Assembly: GCA_009760855.2 (NCBI GenBank)
Contig: WPIO01000019.1
Span: 5,870,501 to 5,934,500 of the forward strand
DNA length: 64,000 nt
Source of the DNA: Cristatella mucedo
Taxonomy: Eukaryota > Bryozoa > Phylactolaemata > Cristatellidae
Direction of reading: 5' to 3'
Below, piece by piece: positions 20,203 through 31,089 of the stretch (its first letter is position 1; each line of letters opens with the position of its first letter). Under the pieces are notes generated by a model. It was not told the DNA's origin and did no database searches. It saw only the letters and a program-made list of their open reading frames with translations. Made by a program: the position numbers and the translations under genes.

Positions 20203-21738
20203 TAATAATAATAATAATGCACTTGATAAAGCGCCCTCAGAGAACTTAATCTCTTTCTAGGCGCTTCGCATTTGCTGCAAAGAAAAATGCAATTGAATGG
20301 TAAGTAAAATCATGCTTGAAAAACAAATAAAATGAATAATGTGGTTAGGGGTGACATGCACAGGGTCAGCATGTAAATGTGGTTAGTGGCAGCATGCACA
20401 GTGTCAGCACGCATAAGCACATCAAGGACGAATAAAGGGACCCATTAAATGCTGTCCTAAATAGGTGTTTTCAAGTTCTTTTTAAATGTGGTCAAGTCAG
20501 GGGATGTTCTGACGCAGGTCGGGAGGGACGAAACGTCATCTACTCTCCAACTGCCGACGATGGCACATCTTTTTCAGCGGTCCTGAACTGCTACTTCTAT
20601 GCTACTCACTACCTCAACTGCTCTCCTAGCTCTGCTATGCTTCCCACTTTCTCTTTGTTGCGTGAGACGAAGTCTGTTGGCTACCGAATGCGTACCGAAA
20701 GCCGCTTAGGCTGTGAGTGTGCTATACAAAACTCTCTTGCGTAACACCCACATGGTCTTTATGACTTTGTGGAGTTACTGACGGAGATACAGTTCCAGGC
20801 TTTGGGAGCATACGAACTAAATGCACGGTCTCCAAAGGATTTAAGGTTTGTACGAGGTATTTGTAGACTGTTGGATTCCGAAAAGCAGGTGGTACGATGC
20901 TTGGCCTGATAGGGTAGTATATCTGAGAGATAGGCTGGAGCCAAAGAATGAAGGGACCTAAAAGTGAGCGACAAAACCTTGAAGTCAATCCGTTGCTTGA
21001 CTGGTAGCCAGTGCAGGTCTGCGAGAAGTGGAGTAATGTGGCAACTGCGACGCTCACGACAGACAAGCCTAGCAGCAGAGTTTTGCACCACCTGCAATCG
21101 CCTGATCGCACATGCTGGTAGGCCAGTAAGCAGTGAGTTGCAGAAGTCGAGACGAGATGTCACGAATGCATGGACCAACTTAGATGTGGTATCCTTACCT
21201 AAACAAGCCCGAATTTTGGCAATATTATGAAGCTGAAAACAGGCAGATTTGACCGTGGAGCTGATATGGTCGTCTAACGAGAGGTCTCTTTGGAATATGA
21301 CACCTAGATTTCGTTTTATCATCGTTTAGTTTTAGAAAATTTGCTGCCATCCATGTGCGGATGTCATCAATGCATGCAGCAAGTGAGTTTAGAGAATTTG
21401 AGGTGCTCGAAGGCTGGGAGGGATCGAAGCAAAGGTACAACTGAGTGTCATCCGCATAGAAGTGAAAGCCTAGATTGTGCTTGGCAATCGCATCAGCAAG
21501 AGGGAGAGTATAAACCGTGAAAAGAACCGGACCTAGCACGGAGCCCTGAGGTACTCCATATTTCAGAGGTACTTCAGATGATCTTTGTCCATTCACGTCA
21601 ATACTCTGGATTCTCCCACTGAGATAGGACCTGAACCACTGCAGAGCAGTGCCATTGATGCCCAGGCGAGATGAGAGGCGCTCTAGAAGAACTTTGTGAT
21701 CGATGGTATCAAAAGCTGCCGAAAGATCGAGCAAATTA
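20203..21738 (-). mobile_element. LINE family A, longest clean copy with reverse-transcriptase core
   Basis: Runs from the (ATT)n 3' end (20203) to RT motifs near 21734, on the minus strand. A 169-codon open frame (21734-21225) begins LDLSAAFDTIDHKVLLERL, then YGVPQGSVLGPVLF and FHFYADDTQLYLCF, i.e. RT blocks including the catalytic YADD. A second open frame of 187 codons (21322-20759) carries the downstream C-terminus with [15 protein letters not shown]. The L2/CR1/Rex1 assignment is by motif style. It is interrupted at 20529-20790 by a LINE-B 3' end. No endonuclease domain is left. Confidence 0.93.
20529..20790 (+). mobile_element. LINE family B 3' end inserted into LINE-A
   Basis: The LINE-A sequence GGGAGGGA/GTTCCAGG is split here. 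The 262-bp insert matches the 3' ends at 47340-47600 and 59280-59545 and ends GACGGAGATAC. It is in opposite orientation to its host. Confidence 0.88.
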
Positions 21739-21807
21739 CAAAAATTTCAATTGAGAGTCAACTAGAAGGTTTTTTAAATGCAGAATTTTGTGCGCAATAG
21801 GAATATG

Positions 21808-21990
21808 TACAAAAATATGTAATTTGTTTGTATAGCACCCTAAGAGAACCAAATCTCAGTCGTCTTACATATGCCGAAGGGCTCGAGCCTACGACTTTGG
21901 TCATTAAATGGCAAGCACCTTACGTTTGTGCTAAATCGGGCATCTTGCCTAAAGCCGCCAAACCAGTACAGGCTCATTTAAAAAGGGCTG
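21808..21990 (-). mobile_element. SINE-2 copy
   Basis: Antisense: TTTGTATAGCACCCTAAGAG, CATATGCCGAAGGGCTCGAG (B box antisense), and the antisense A-box region further right. Confidence 0.65.
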
Positions 21991-22387
21991 TCCGTCCCCG
22001 TTTCTTGGCATCGAGGAGCGATTCGTTCATTTTTGTTACCAAAACTCATATCTCAGCCCATTAGCCATACAGGTACAGATCAACCGATGAGCTTAACGAA
22101 TTCTGGCTTGTTCTGTTGGGGGAGGCTAGCAGCTGAAGTTGAAGCTGAGGTTACTGTGCTTTGAAAGCTGGCAAATTTTTTTCACGAGGCACGATACTCT
22201 TGTGAAATGGGGTGTACACCTCTAATTCCTCAAGGTTGGACAAGGTCGCCATGTGTTTACTTAAAAACTGACACCAGTGTCAATGCCATGTGGCACCTGG
22301 GCTCGAGCTAGGGAGTGACCCTGTAACATAGAATACAAGCTTGTGAAGTTGTGTGCAGTTTTACATGCACAGAGCTTAAGAGAAACG

Positions 22388-22506
22388 GTTTTTCTCTGGG
22401 AAGCAAGATGCCACGACTGTTAGCCTGGACTGGCCTACCTTCATTGCCTGTTTTTCTCTGGGAAGCAAGATGCCATGACTGCTAGCCGGGACTGGCCTAC
22501 CTTCAT
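22388..22506. repeat. Tandem duplication, about 57-bp units at 62-bp spacing
   Basis: Two copies beginning GTTTTTCTCTGGGAAGCAAG and ending CTGGCCTACCTTCAT, with three base differences. Confidence 0.88.
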
Positions 22507-22568
22507 ATGCGTAAGAGTCTGCTTTGTACGTCACAGTATTTTTGTCGCCTTCTATGGGCAAGTCTCCA

Positions 22569-22569
<1 letters not shown>

Positions 22570-22606
<37 letters not shown>

Positions 22607-22671
22607 CACTTGATAAAGCGCCCTCAGAGAACTTAATCTCTCTCTAGGCGCTTTACATTTGCTGTAAAGTG
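22570..22671 (-). mobile_element. LINE family A 3'-end fragment
   Basis: Long (TAA)n followed by GCACTTGATAAAGCGCCCTC and the remaining 3' UTR to GCTGTAAAG. Confidence 0.87.
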
Positions 22672-22679
22672 AATACTGC

Positions 22680-24530
22680 TAGAATACCGAGATCAAGTCC
22701 CCATGATTGTTAAAGGTGACTCGGCGCTTCTTTTAAGGTGCAGCAGCTGACGTTACATACACCTACGCCGGCTCAAACTGCTCTCGAAAACTCAGCATAC
22801 GACATTCTTGCTGCCGATGATTACAATTGGGATGCAAATGCGATTTTTGACATATTCTTGCAGTGGCGATTTCTATGACGCCTTCCTGACTCGATGTCAG
22901 TGAAGCTTTGTTTAGACCTAGTTCACTGGTGTAGGCTTCCTAATTCGATGTCTCAGCATCCTAACTTGTTCTGCCAATCCTTTTGGCAGAACTGAATCAC
23001 ACGTGTACTAGCCCCCCCCCCCCGTTGTATTGTTGCCAGTGGGCGTTAGTCGATTCCCAGTGATTTGTGCCCCATCTCTCCCCTCCACTTGAAGGGCCCG
23101 AGGACGTTGTGCCTACAGGCCTATTATATCAGAGGCACTTGTTCTCAGTCGTGAACTAACGTTCCCTTCTCCAGGGCAGCTGCCCCCCAGTACTGTCAAT
23201 GGGGAATTTAATGTACCGGGGACCGATTGTCGGGTGGAGGCTTTGCAGCAATATCAAATAAGGTATAGAAGAAGGGCGCTGGCGGCCTTTGCTTGGGGTT
23301 TTTGCTATGCAGCTGTTGACGTCCAGAATAGAAATTTACTTTTCTGGTTAGTAAACACCTACACAAAAGTAGGATGTCGCCTGTTTGAGCAGCTTTATTC
23401 ATATAGCGGCATAAAAGTCTTCGCAGTTATAAGCAGCTTGCAAAGAGCGATACCGAATTGCCTGCAGTAAGGACTCAAACCCCTTCCCCACGATCTGGCT
23501 CGCGAAATAGCCAGCTCACCCTAGGCTAAAACCTAATCGAGGGAAATGTCCGCAGATTCAATAGTCATTTAAATCGTCGTAGAAGAACTATAGCTGCTAT
23601 TGCCCTGCTCGAAGTGGGCAACCCACGACCTGACTCATGAAGTGATCTTACCCAATATATCGGCTAAGATCCAGGACAGAGCGAAGGCAGTAGCGGTTTA
23701 CACACCGTTATTCAACCCTGTTCGGCATCATCCACATAATTGCATCGCAGTTGTGGAAAGAACCGCTGCACTGCGGTCTCATGAAAATAGCGAATCAAGA
23801 AAGCTGCTAGCTGTTGCGATTTTTAGCTGGTCAAAGGCCTGTTGGTCTGTTGCTTTGGAGAGCAGTGAAAAAGCAGGGTAAGGTATGCAAATTCGCAGAC
23901 CATCAGTGCCTTAAAACCTTCGGCTCTTACTTATATCAAGGAGCACCCGTTTAGCACATTCGCAAATAGTTGAATGGAAGTGGCTGAACTCTAGGTAGAC
24001 CTGTGTATTTCGCAGGGATAATAGAAACAAATACGCGAGCACGGCGTGGCTCTGTTATGCTTGCACTCTCGATGGGTGGATAAGCCAGGCGGACCCAACA
24101 GGCTCTAAGATGGTTCAAGTGGAGTGTGTCTGAGTCTAAAGACCTCAAGATAGCTCTTTTCCATTCAGCTCCGCCCCCCCCCAGGGAGGGAGGCGGCAGC
24201 CATGACCTCTGCCGTATCAGCTTGTCAACGCCTTCCTCGCTGCCGTGCCGTTTTGGCTCGCTGCTTTGGCTTGTTTCTGCGGCGGCTGTAGGCAAGCTGC
24301 CTTTAATGCGTAAGTAAGATATGACTTTGGTCCCGCTTGGCACCGAGGCTCTGTTTGGCGAACTCAGTAGATTAGCGAGCACGCGTCTCTGCTCTCTGTC
24401 TTTCTAAATCCTTAGCGACGCTCGCCCATCGCGGATGGGGTGCAGCAGCGAGATCCTCTAGCCCCGCGGATGCAGAGCCTCTGCTCTTCGCTAATACTAT
24501 CGACGAGGTGAAGCTTAGTGCCAAAAAGGT
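22680..24530. other. Intergenic stretch, no confident gene
   Basis: It holds a run of 10 C near 23013 and an open plus-strand stretch of about 125 codons (23093-23469) with no recognised domain. There is a SINE-1-like patch at 23395-23545 and a GC-rich block at about 24040-24500 with open frames on both strands. None is called a gene. Confidence 0.4.
23395..23545 (-). mobile_element. Degenerate SINE-1
   Basis: Antisense tail-like TTTATTCATATAGCGGCATA followed by AAGGACTCAAACCCCTTCCC and TAGGCTAAAACC, in the order of a minus SINE-1. Diverged. Confidence 0.45.
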
Positions 24531-24534
24531 AGTA

Positions 24535-25500
24535 AGGATAATCATACATATGTATAGCACCATTGGAGAACTTGTCTCTTTGTAGGCATTATAAATATTC
24601 TGTAAAGTAGGCATGTCTGTATGGTCGGTGATAAAAATGTGCAGTGTCAGCATGCGTATGCACACAAAAGACAATTCCTATGGACTCAGCAAATGCTGTG
24701 AGAAGGTGCGTTTTTAGCTTCTGTTTAATGTCGTCAAGGCAGGGGATGTCGCAACGTAAGTCGGGAGCGAGATCCAGGCTTAGGGAGCATACGATCTAAA
24801 TCACGTCCCCAAAGGATTTGAGGTTGGTTCGAGGCGCAGCTAAACAATTTGAGTCAGCAAAGCGGATGGAATTATGCCCAACCTGATTAGGGAGTCATTC
24901 TGATAGGTAGACTGGAGCGAGAGAATGAAGAGAGCTAAAAGTGAGTGACGAAACCTTGCAATCGATGCGCTGCTTGGCGGGAGCCAGTGCAGGTCGGCAA
25001 AAAGGAGTGTAATGTCGCAACTGAAGCGCCCAATGATAGAAAAGCCTGGCTGTAGAGTTTTGCACCAACTGTAAGTTCCTAATTGCGTAGGCCGGAAGAC
25101 CTGCAAGCTATGAGTTACAAGAGTCGTAGATGGAATGTCGCGAATGCATAGACCATCTTGTATGTGGTAGCCACGGCTAAGCAGGCACGCATTGTAGCAA
25201 TGTTATATAGCCGAAAACAGGCAGACTTGATTGTGCAGCTAATCTGGCTGTCTAGTGACAAGTCACGTTGGAACAGGATACCCATATTTCGTGGAGGTGC
25301 TACAAACGATACGCTGGCAGAGGTTATTTTGAGGTATAGAATTTTCAATTTCCGAGTCGCAATAAGTTGGCTCATGACTAGTAAGTTGGCTTTATCGTCG
25401 TTCAATTTGAGAAAGCTTGCTGCCGTCCAAATGCGAATGTCAGCACTTCATGTAGCAAGGGATCTGAACCAGAGGCCGCTTGGCCAATTGAAAGATCCGT
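24535..25500 (-). mobile_element. Old LINE family A copy
   Basis: Strongly diverged 3' UTR (TATAGCACCATTGGAGAACT) and C-terminal region up to antisense RT sequence near 25445. No (TAA)n tail and several frame breaks. Confidence 0.8.
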
Positions 25501-26238
25501 GCACCTAATAATAATATAATTGTATGTCACCCTGACAGAACTAAATATTTCTACGCACTTAACGTAGTTTGGAAATAAGGTATCTCTACTATTTAAAGCG
25601 GGAAAGTCCGTCGCGCCGCAAGATGGTGAACTTGCGAAAAGCTGTAAGATGGTGCAGCACTGTCTTCCGTGACGGAACTACTATGAATCAGCGAAGCGAG
25701 TTCGCAGGCAGTGAGCGGCTCGTATGTGCTGATTTATGATAATTACTTGCATATCGTTGAATAATTAAGTGTAAATGTCGAGAAAATACCGAGAACATTA
25801 TTCCAGCAATCAAATAATTTTTTGGGTACATTTCAAAAGAAATAAATGTTGGAAATGGGATCTGAAGTTTTGGCAATCTCAGCATTATAGAAAAGCATTA
25901 AAAAAAGAGTAGGCAAACCATGTCTAACCCGGAAGTAAAATAAAATATCTACAAATAAAAAATGTACCGATCTCTGCATTATATACGATTTGTGTCCCAA
26001 CTTTTCGGCATTTGGTATTTCGAGGTACAAGTTTGCAGCTTGTTGAGGTACATGCTTGTGACTTTGAAACAGCTTCATATACAGTCTAGCTTTATACCAT
26101 GTATATTTCATAACTCGGCCAAAACTTGGTCGATTAATCTGAAATTTCAAATGTAACTTTCAGCTCTGCCTGTACATCACTGCAGGAGACTGACTTCGGT
26201 TTCTGACTTCGGTTCGATACGTTTTTGTAATAATATCA

Positions 26239-26282
26239 TCAAGCGTCCATGAGTTTTATTATCTGCAATCATGGACGCTTGA
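26239..26282. repeat. Hairpin with perfect 14-bp arms
   Basis: Arms TCAAGCGTCCATGA and TCATGGACGCTTGA separated by 16 bases. Confidence 0.85.
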
Positions 26283-26385
26283 AGCAAAACCTATCCCACT
26301 TAACCAAGGCTGTCACTTCCTCTCTGTCGCAATTGTGCTCTTTAATCCCCCAGCAGTCCGGTTGGAATTCCGGTTGAAATCAGGT

Positions 26386-26439
26386 GGGGGCTATGCCCTC
26401 CTGTCTATCATTGGGGGCTATGCCCTCCTGTCTATCATT
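26386..26439. repeat. Perfect 27-bp tandem duplication
   Basis: GGGGGCTATGCCCTCCTGTC plus TATCATT, twice without a gap. Confidence 0.9.
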
Positions 26440-27079
26440 TCACGGTTTTTTGTTAGTGGCCAGAGACGTAGTTTAACTTTTTAGGTTCTGAACAAAACAA
26501 GGCGGACCATGCACTCGGCGAGTAAGTTCCGCATAAACAAGTATTATTATATAGAGAGCTTCAAAGGCGGATTGCTGGATCATACGAGTCTCAGTTGCGT
26601 AACTTCGTCAACATACGGCTTGCTTAGATAAGGATGCCACAGCCAAGCTGGTCCATGCATTCGTGACATCCTGCCCGGCCTTTTAGGACTTGCTACTTGC
26701 TGGTCTACCTACCTGCGCAATAAGATGCATAGTGTTAGATGTTAGTGAAAAATATTGGGGCTAGGCTTGTCTGTTGCCAATGTTGCTACTAACTCTTTAC
26801 GGCGCCGCCATAACAAAATCTCTCCGATTAAAGCTCGCCGACAAAAGTGCACCGACAAAAGCGCACCGAAAAACCCGAGCCGACGACATATCTAGCAACC
26901 CCGACAAATGCGAGCAAAAAAGCCCGAAACTATATTTTTTAATTATGTTTTAATTGATTTAATTGACTTTCTGTCTTCCACCTGTTTATTACAACATTTG
27001 GTCGGTCTTTGTGATTCGTTTCTCCTGTGCATGTACCTGCTTACACTGTGCCTGCTGCTTGCGGATGTTATCACCAATC

Positions 27080-27172
27080 ATTTGGTAATGCTTTCTATAC
27101 AGCATCTGATAAGTGCCTAGAAAGAAATCCAGTTTTCTGAGGGTGCTATACAAATGTATTATTATTATTCCA
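27080..27172 (+). mobile_element. LINE family A 3'-end fragment
   Basis: GTGCCTAGAAAGAAATCCAG, GAGGGTGCTATACAAATG and ATTATTATTATT; inside the inverted-repeat-bounded insertion. Confidence 0.8.
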
Positions 27173-27668
27173 AATCAATTACTCTCATACCGAGAAGAAA
27201 CAAATATTGCGTTGAACGGATGATGTTGAAGTAACAATAATAATATGTCCAGTTCTGTCAAGCATTAATAATGAAATTGCTGTTATGAAACAATAACAGT
27301 CGAAATTCTATTTAAGTTAAATTAATTATAACTACTCTGAATGGGATGGTTGTAACGGTTGGCCTAAAACGCAGTTAAATGTTAAAGTTACAATTTAAAG
27401 ACAAAATTAACTAGTGAAACCTACACACGAATAGTGCTACGTTTATCCATGCTGTGCATAAAAATTAAATATAATTATTTTTGCAGTAACTGACGGTTGA
27501 AAAGACTTCATAAAGTTTGGATTGAAAGTTGCTCATGATTAGTCTATGATATGATGTAAGTGTTGGTACTTTTTGAAATTAAAAATATTGTCACTTTTTA
27601 GATTGTAGCTATGTATTATCTATTTTCTCTAATAAAATACAATAATTTGTATTATCTATTTAAACCAG

Positions 27669-27670
<2 letters not shown>

Positions 27671-27703
<33 letters not shown>

Positions 27704-27800
27704 CACTTGATAAAGCGCCCTCAGAGAACTTAATCTCTTTCTAGGTGCTTTACATTTGCTGCAAAGGGAATTAAATTTGCTGCAAAGGGAAGCATTAATT
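27671..27800 (-). mobile_element. LINE family A 3'-end fragment
   Basis: Long (TAA)n then GCACTTGATAAAGCGCCCTC and TTTGCTGCAAAGGGA, the last motif present twice at 27760-27790. Confidence 0.87.
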
Positions 27801-28408
27801 GAAATAATTTTTTACATATGTCGGAGCGCTTTTCATCTGCATGCTTATGCCGTTGCATGCTTTTGTCGGCGCACTTTGTCGGCGAGCTTTTTTCTTATGT
27901 GCGTATATCGGGTTACCCCATTACACCATCTTTAATAGACCAGCACTGGCTCCCGATCAAGCAGAGTATCGAATTCAAGGTTCTGTCACTCACTTCAAGA
28001 TTCCGTTGTTCTCTTGGTCCGGCCTTCCTATCAGAAATACCTCCTTATCAGGCTTCACATCATACCACCTGCTTTCTTATTCAAGTCAGAAGCTGTGCCT
28101 CAAATTAATCTTGAATCCTTTGGCACCTTCAGTTGGTATGGTCCAGAAGCCTGGAACTGACTACCCACTGATATCGTGACATGACTTGACATTAAAAAAA
28201 ATCTCAACACTCATCAGCTCTTCACAGCATTTGCTCCGTGTGAATGTCTTAGGTGCTTTACTTTATACGTGCTGAAAGAATGCCTAATATTACTCACCAA
28301 TTGACGTTTTTCCTTTCCAGAATATTTAAATTTACCATCAAGAGATTTAGTTATCTTATAATGCCTTGACAATTTATTGTTATTGTTATTATTAATTATA
28401 TTAAAGGG

Positions 28409-30280
28409 CACGGAACTTGTCTTTATTGCACTTTAATATAAGCTCAGTTAGTGTCAAATGTGGCAAGGTATAGTTTCAAAAGACAGAGCAGACATCTGCT
28501 TAGCATTCCTTGGTACATTCATTATAAGGCCCAAGCCGTTAAGTCATTAAGAAATGTTGAGTAATGCTGTGGGCCGGGATGCTGATACTTATATTTCTCG
28601 TAGTCGATTCTTACGTCCACCCTTTTTCAAACAGCCAAGCAAATGTACAGATACTGCTGCTATGAGGACTTCTTAGTCTGAGCAAGATCAGCTTAAGGGT
28701 TTAGAATCAGATGTCAATCCTAGTTTGAAGGACAAACTTGACTTCGCACCAGTATCGGGGTTTTCTAAGCAAATGTACAGAAATTAGAGTAAAGGGTGGG
28801 TGCATAATCAATAGAATGACATAAGAAAAAATGAAGTGTTAAGCCCACGTGCAGGCAAATAAGAAAATTTGCAGCAATATACGACCTAAAGATGCTGCTG
28901 CTATTTCTTGTATCATCGGCAGGTAGACTGTCTCTATAATTTTTGCCACTTTGAAGCACTTCATATATCTATTTATTACTATATTGTTGGGATTCACCAA
29001 TGTACTGGTAGTAGATTGTACTAAAACTAGTGATCATGCATCTGTGATCGGGCATGGAATTTTGAGACCTAATCGGAATAAGGTTAAGAGTCACTAATGC
29101 CGAACATATTTCTGATTACATCTTGAGCCTTGTGTGTCCCTCTATTCTGAATGCAAGTTTTTTGAGAGCTGCCTAAATTTTTAGGCTTTAATCTAGTGAT
29201 TAAAGATCTCCTATTATACATTAAGAGACATGTCTGATAGTGTGTCTTACTTAGGAAGCTTAAGTTTTGCATCAGGAATAACGTCAATTCACGTGATAAA
29301 AGTGGCATGCCATGAATTAATCCTTACTATAAACTATAAATTGCGAATTGTGAATTATTAAAGGGTAAGAGAAAAGTAATTAGAAACATCTAAGAAGATA
29401 AAGGGGTTAAGTGTCTAAGTGATCGTAGTCTTCCAATTACTATTAGCTGTAAAGGTTTAGGAGACTATTTGCTCCAGATTAAATACATCAGAGACTACAG
29501 TGCTGCTGACTAAGCATTGCTGATTGATGCCAGAAGTAAAAAATGGTGCTAACTTCGGTTAACTTTTAGTTGATGACATTAGGATGAGTAGCTACAATTC
29601 TCGATGAATTTTTTTCACCAGGAACTGTTCGGAACAAAAATTCCAGACCTTTTGAACTAAAAAAATATTTGTTAAGCTTGTTTAAGCATATCCTAGTTGT
29701 GAAAGTTCACTCTACCGATATAAGGAGTAAAAGCGCTGTCAGGATTGGTATCTTTATTTCACCATTTACCACCCTTGCCATTTTTGAAGAGAAAGTTAGT
29801 AAAGAGCAAAATAACGAGTAGTGAAAAGCTCTATTGCCAGCAAGTAGATTGCAGGGGATTTAGTCATTGCTTACGATAAGCCATGAAAAAATGGCATGGC
29901 TAAAGCTAACTAATCGCGTGCTCTAAAACCATGTCCTTCAGCCAGTTACTAATTTGACACTCGATGCTCTGTTACCAAGCACACTGACCTCATGTAGTCC
30001 GATAATTGACGTACTGTTGCAGCCTTTCCTCCGAGCTGCTTTAAGAGAATTAAGACTACCACGGTCATTTCATGTCCTTAATAACTCCCTCGGCTTAGCC
30101 AATAGGCTCTGAAAAAGTGCCGACAGGAAATGCAGTCGGTAAATGCCAGTTTTTGTTTTCAATCGCCCAGAATCGATAATCATTGCTCTTTTTGCTAGTT
30201 GTAGTGTTGTATGTTTAGGTACTTGCTAGCTAATTTACGTATACCTTAGAATAATAATTGTAATCACAGCAACGACAAGA
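28409..30280. other. Intergenic stretch without recognised gene
   Basis: AT-rich sequence with no repeat family or coding motif recognised. The longest open frames (28765-28959, 29084-29308) show nothing. Confidence 0.5.
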
Positions 30281-30284
30281 ATAA

Positions 30285-31085
30285 AATATTTGTATAGCTT
30301 CGTAGGAGAACCAAATCTGTTTCTAGGCACTGTACATATGCAGGAATCAACTGATCAGTGATAGCATGCACAATTTCACCGTGCATAAGCATATCATGGA
30401 CAACTCACATGGACCTCTAGTCTGGTCGAGCAGCAAATTACCCTAGATGGGGTACCGAGGGGGCCACGAACCTTGTACACCAGAAACCCGGGCAAATGCT
30501 GGAACGAACAGGTGTGGTGTTTAGGATGCTTTTAAATGTCATCAAGTCGGGGGTGTCGTAATGCCATTCTGTAGTGAGTCTCATGCTTTGAGACCGTAGG
30601 AGCTGAAGGTTCGGTCTCCAAAATACTAAAGATGGTTATAGGTACAGCATAACTACTCGAGGCAGAGGAGAAATGCTAAGATAAGAAGTGTAAGGAGTAC
30701 ACATGTTTGATCGGTACTTTGAAGCAAGAGAATGAAAGGGCCTGCTAAGTGGCTGTTTGATGGGGGAGCTCGCACAGGCAGGGAGAAGTAGCGTTATTTT
30801 GAAGTTGTGACGTTCTCAACAGATGAGCTCAGCTGCCGAGTTTTGGGGTCTCCTTATTGCCTACTACAAGTAGAAGTTATAACCACTAAGGCTGTTCTGT
30901 CACTACGTAAATTAAGATAGTGGGTCAGCGGACCTTCGCCACTTTGTTAAATCAGTTAGTAATTTTTTATCAGCATTTCTTGCACAGACAGGCAGGACGA
31001 CCTACAAGTAGCAGATTATAGGGGTCCGGAGAGCTGTCACAAATGCATGGACCAGCTGGGCTGTGGCAGAAGCACATCTTGTACT
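30285..31085 (-). mobile_element. Diverged LINE family A copy with SINE-2-like tail variant
   Basis: Starts TATTTGTATAGCTTCGTAGG, AGAACCAAATCTGTTTCTAG and TGTACATATGC, a tail intermediate between LINE-A and SINE-2. The antisense C-terminal region follows to about 31080. Confidence 0.7.
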
Positions 31086-31089
31086 TCCT

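Larger units (their letters stand above)
25505..26600. other. Intergenic stretch without recognised gene
   Basis: AT-rich. Contains a 14-bp inverted repeat (26239-26282) and a 27-bp tandem duplication (26386-26439). Open frames near 25833-26156 show no family features. Confidence 0.5.
26797..27916. mobile_element. Inverted-repeat-bounded insertion, unclassified DNA transposon or fold-back
   Basis: The left flank has AGCTCGCCGACAAAAGTGCA and further CCGACAAAAG units (26832-26893). The right flank has the reverse complement (27814-27889, TTTTGTCGGCGCACTTTGTC). Inside lie two LINE-A 3' ends pointing at each other (27080-27172 plus, 27671-27800 minus) around about 500 bp of AT-rich DNA. No transposase frame is seen. 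A short TTAC near both ends could be a target duplication, but this is weak. Confidence 0.6.
26610..28408 (+). mobile_element. LINE family A copy split by a 1.1-kb insertion
   Basis: LINE-A sequence runs 26610-26795 (GCCAAGCTGGTCCATGCATT to GGCTTGTCTGTTGCCAATG). It resumes at 27917 with the next part of the same element (ATTACACCATC, GACCAGCACTGGCTCCC) and continues to about 28408, ending in ATT-rich sequence. Continuity across the gap shows that 26797-27916 is a later insertion. Confidence 0.8.
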
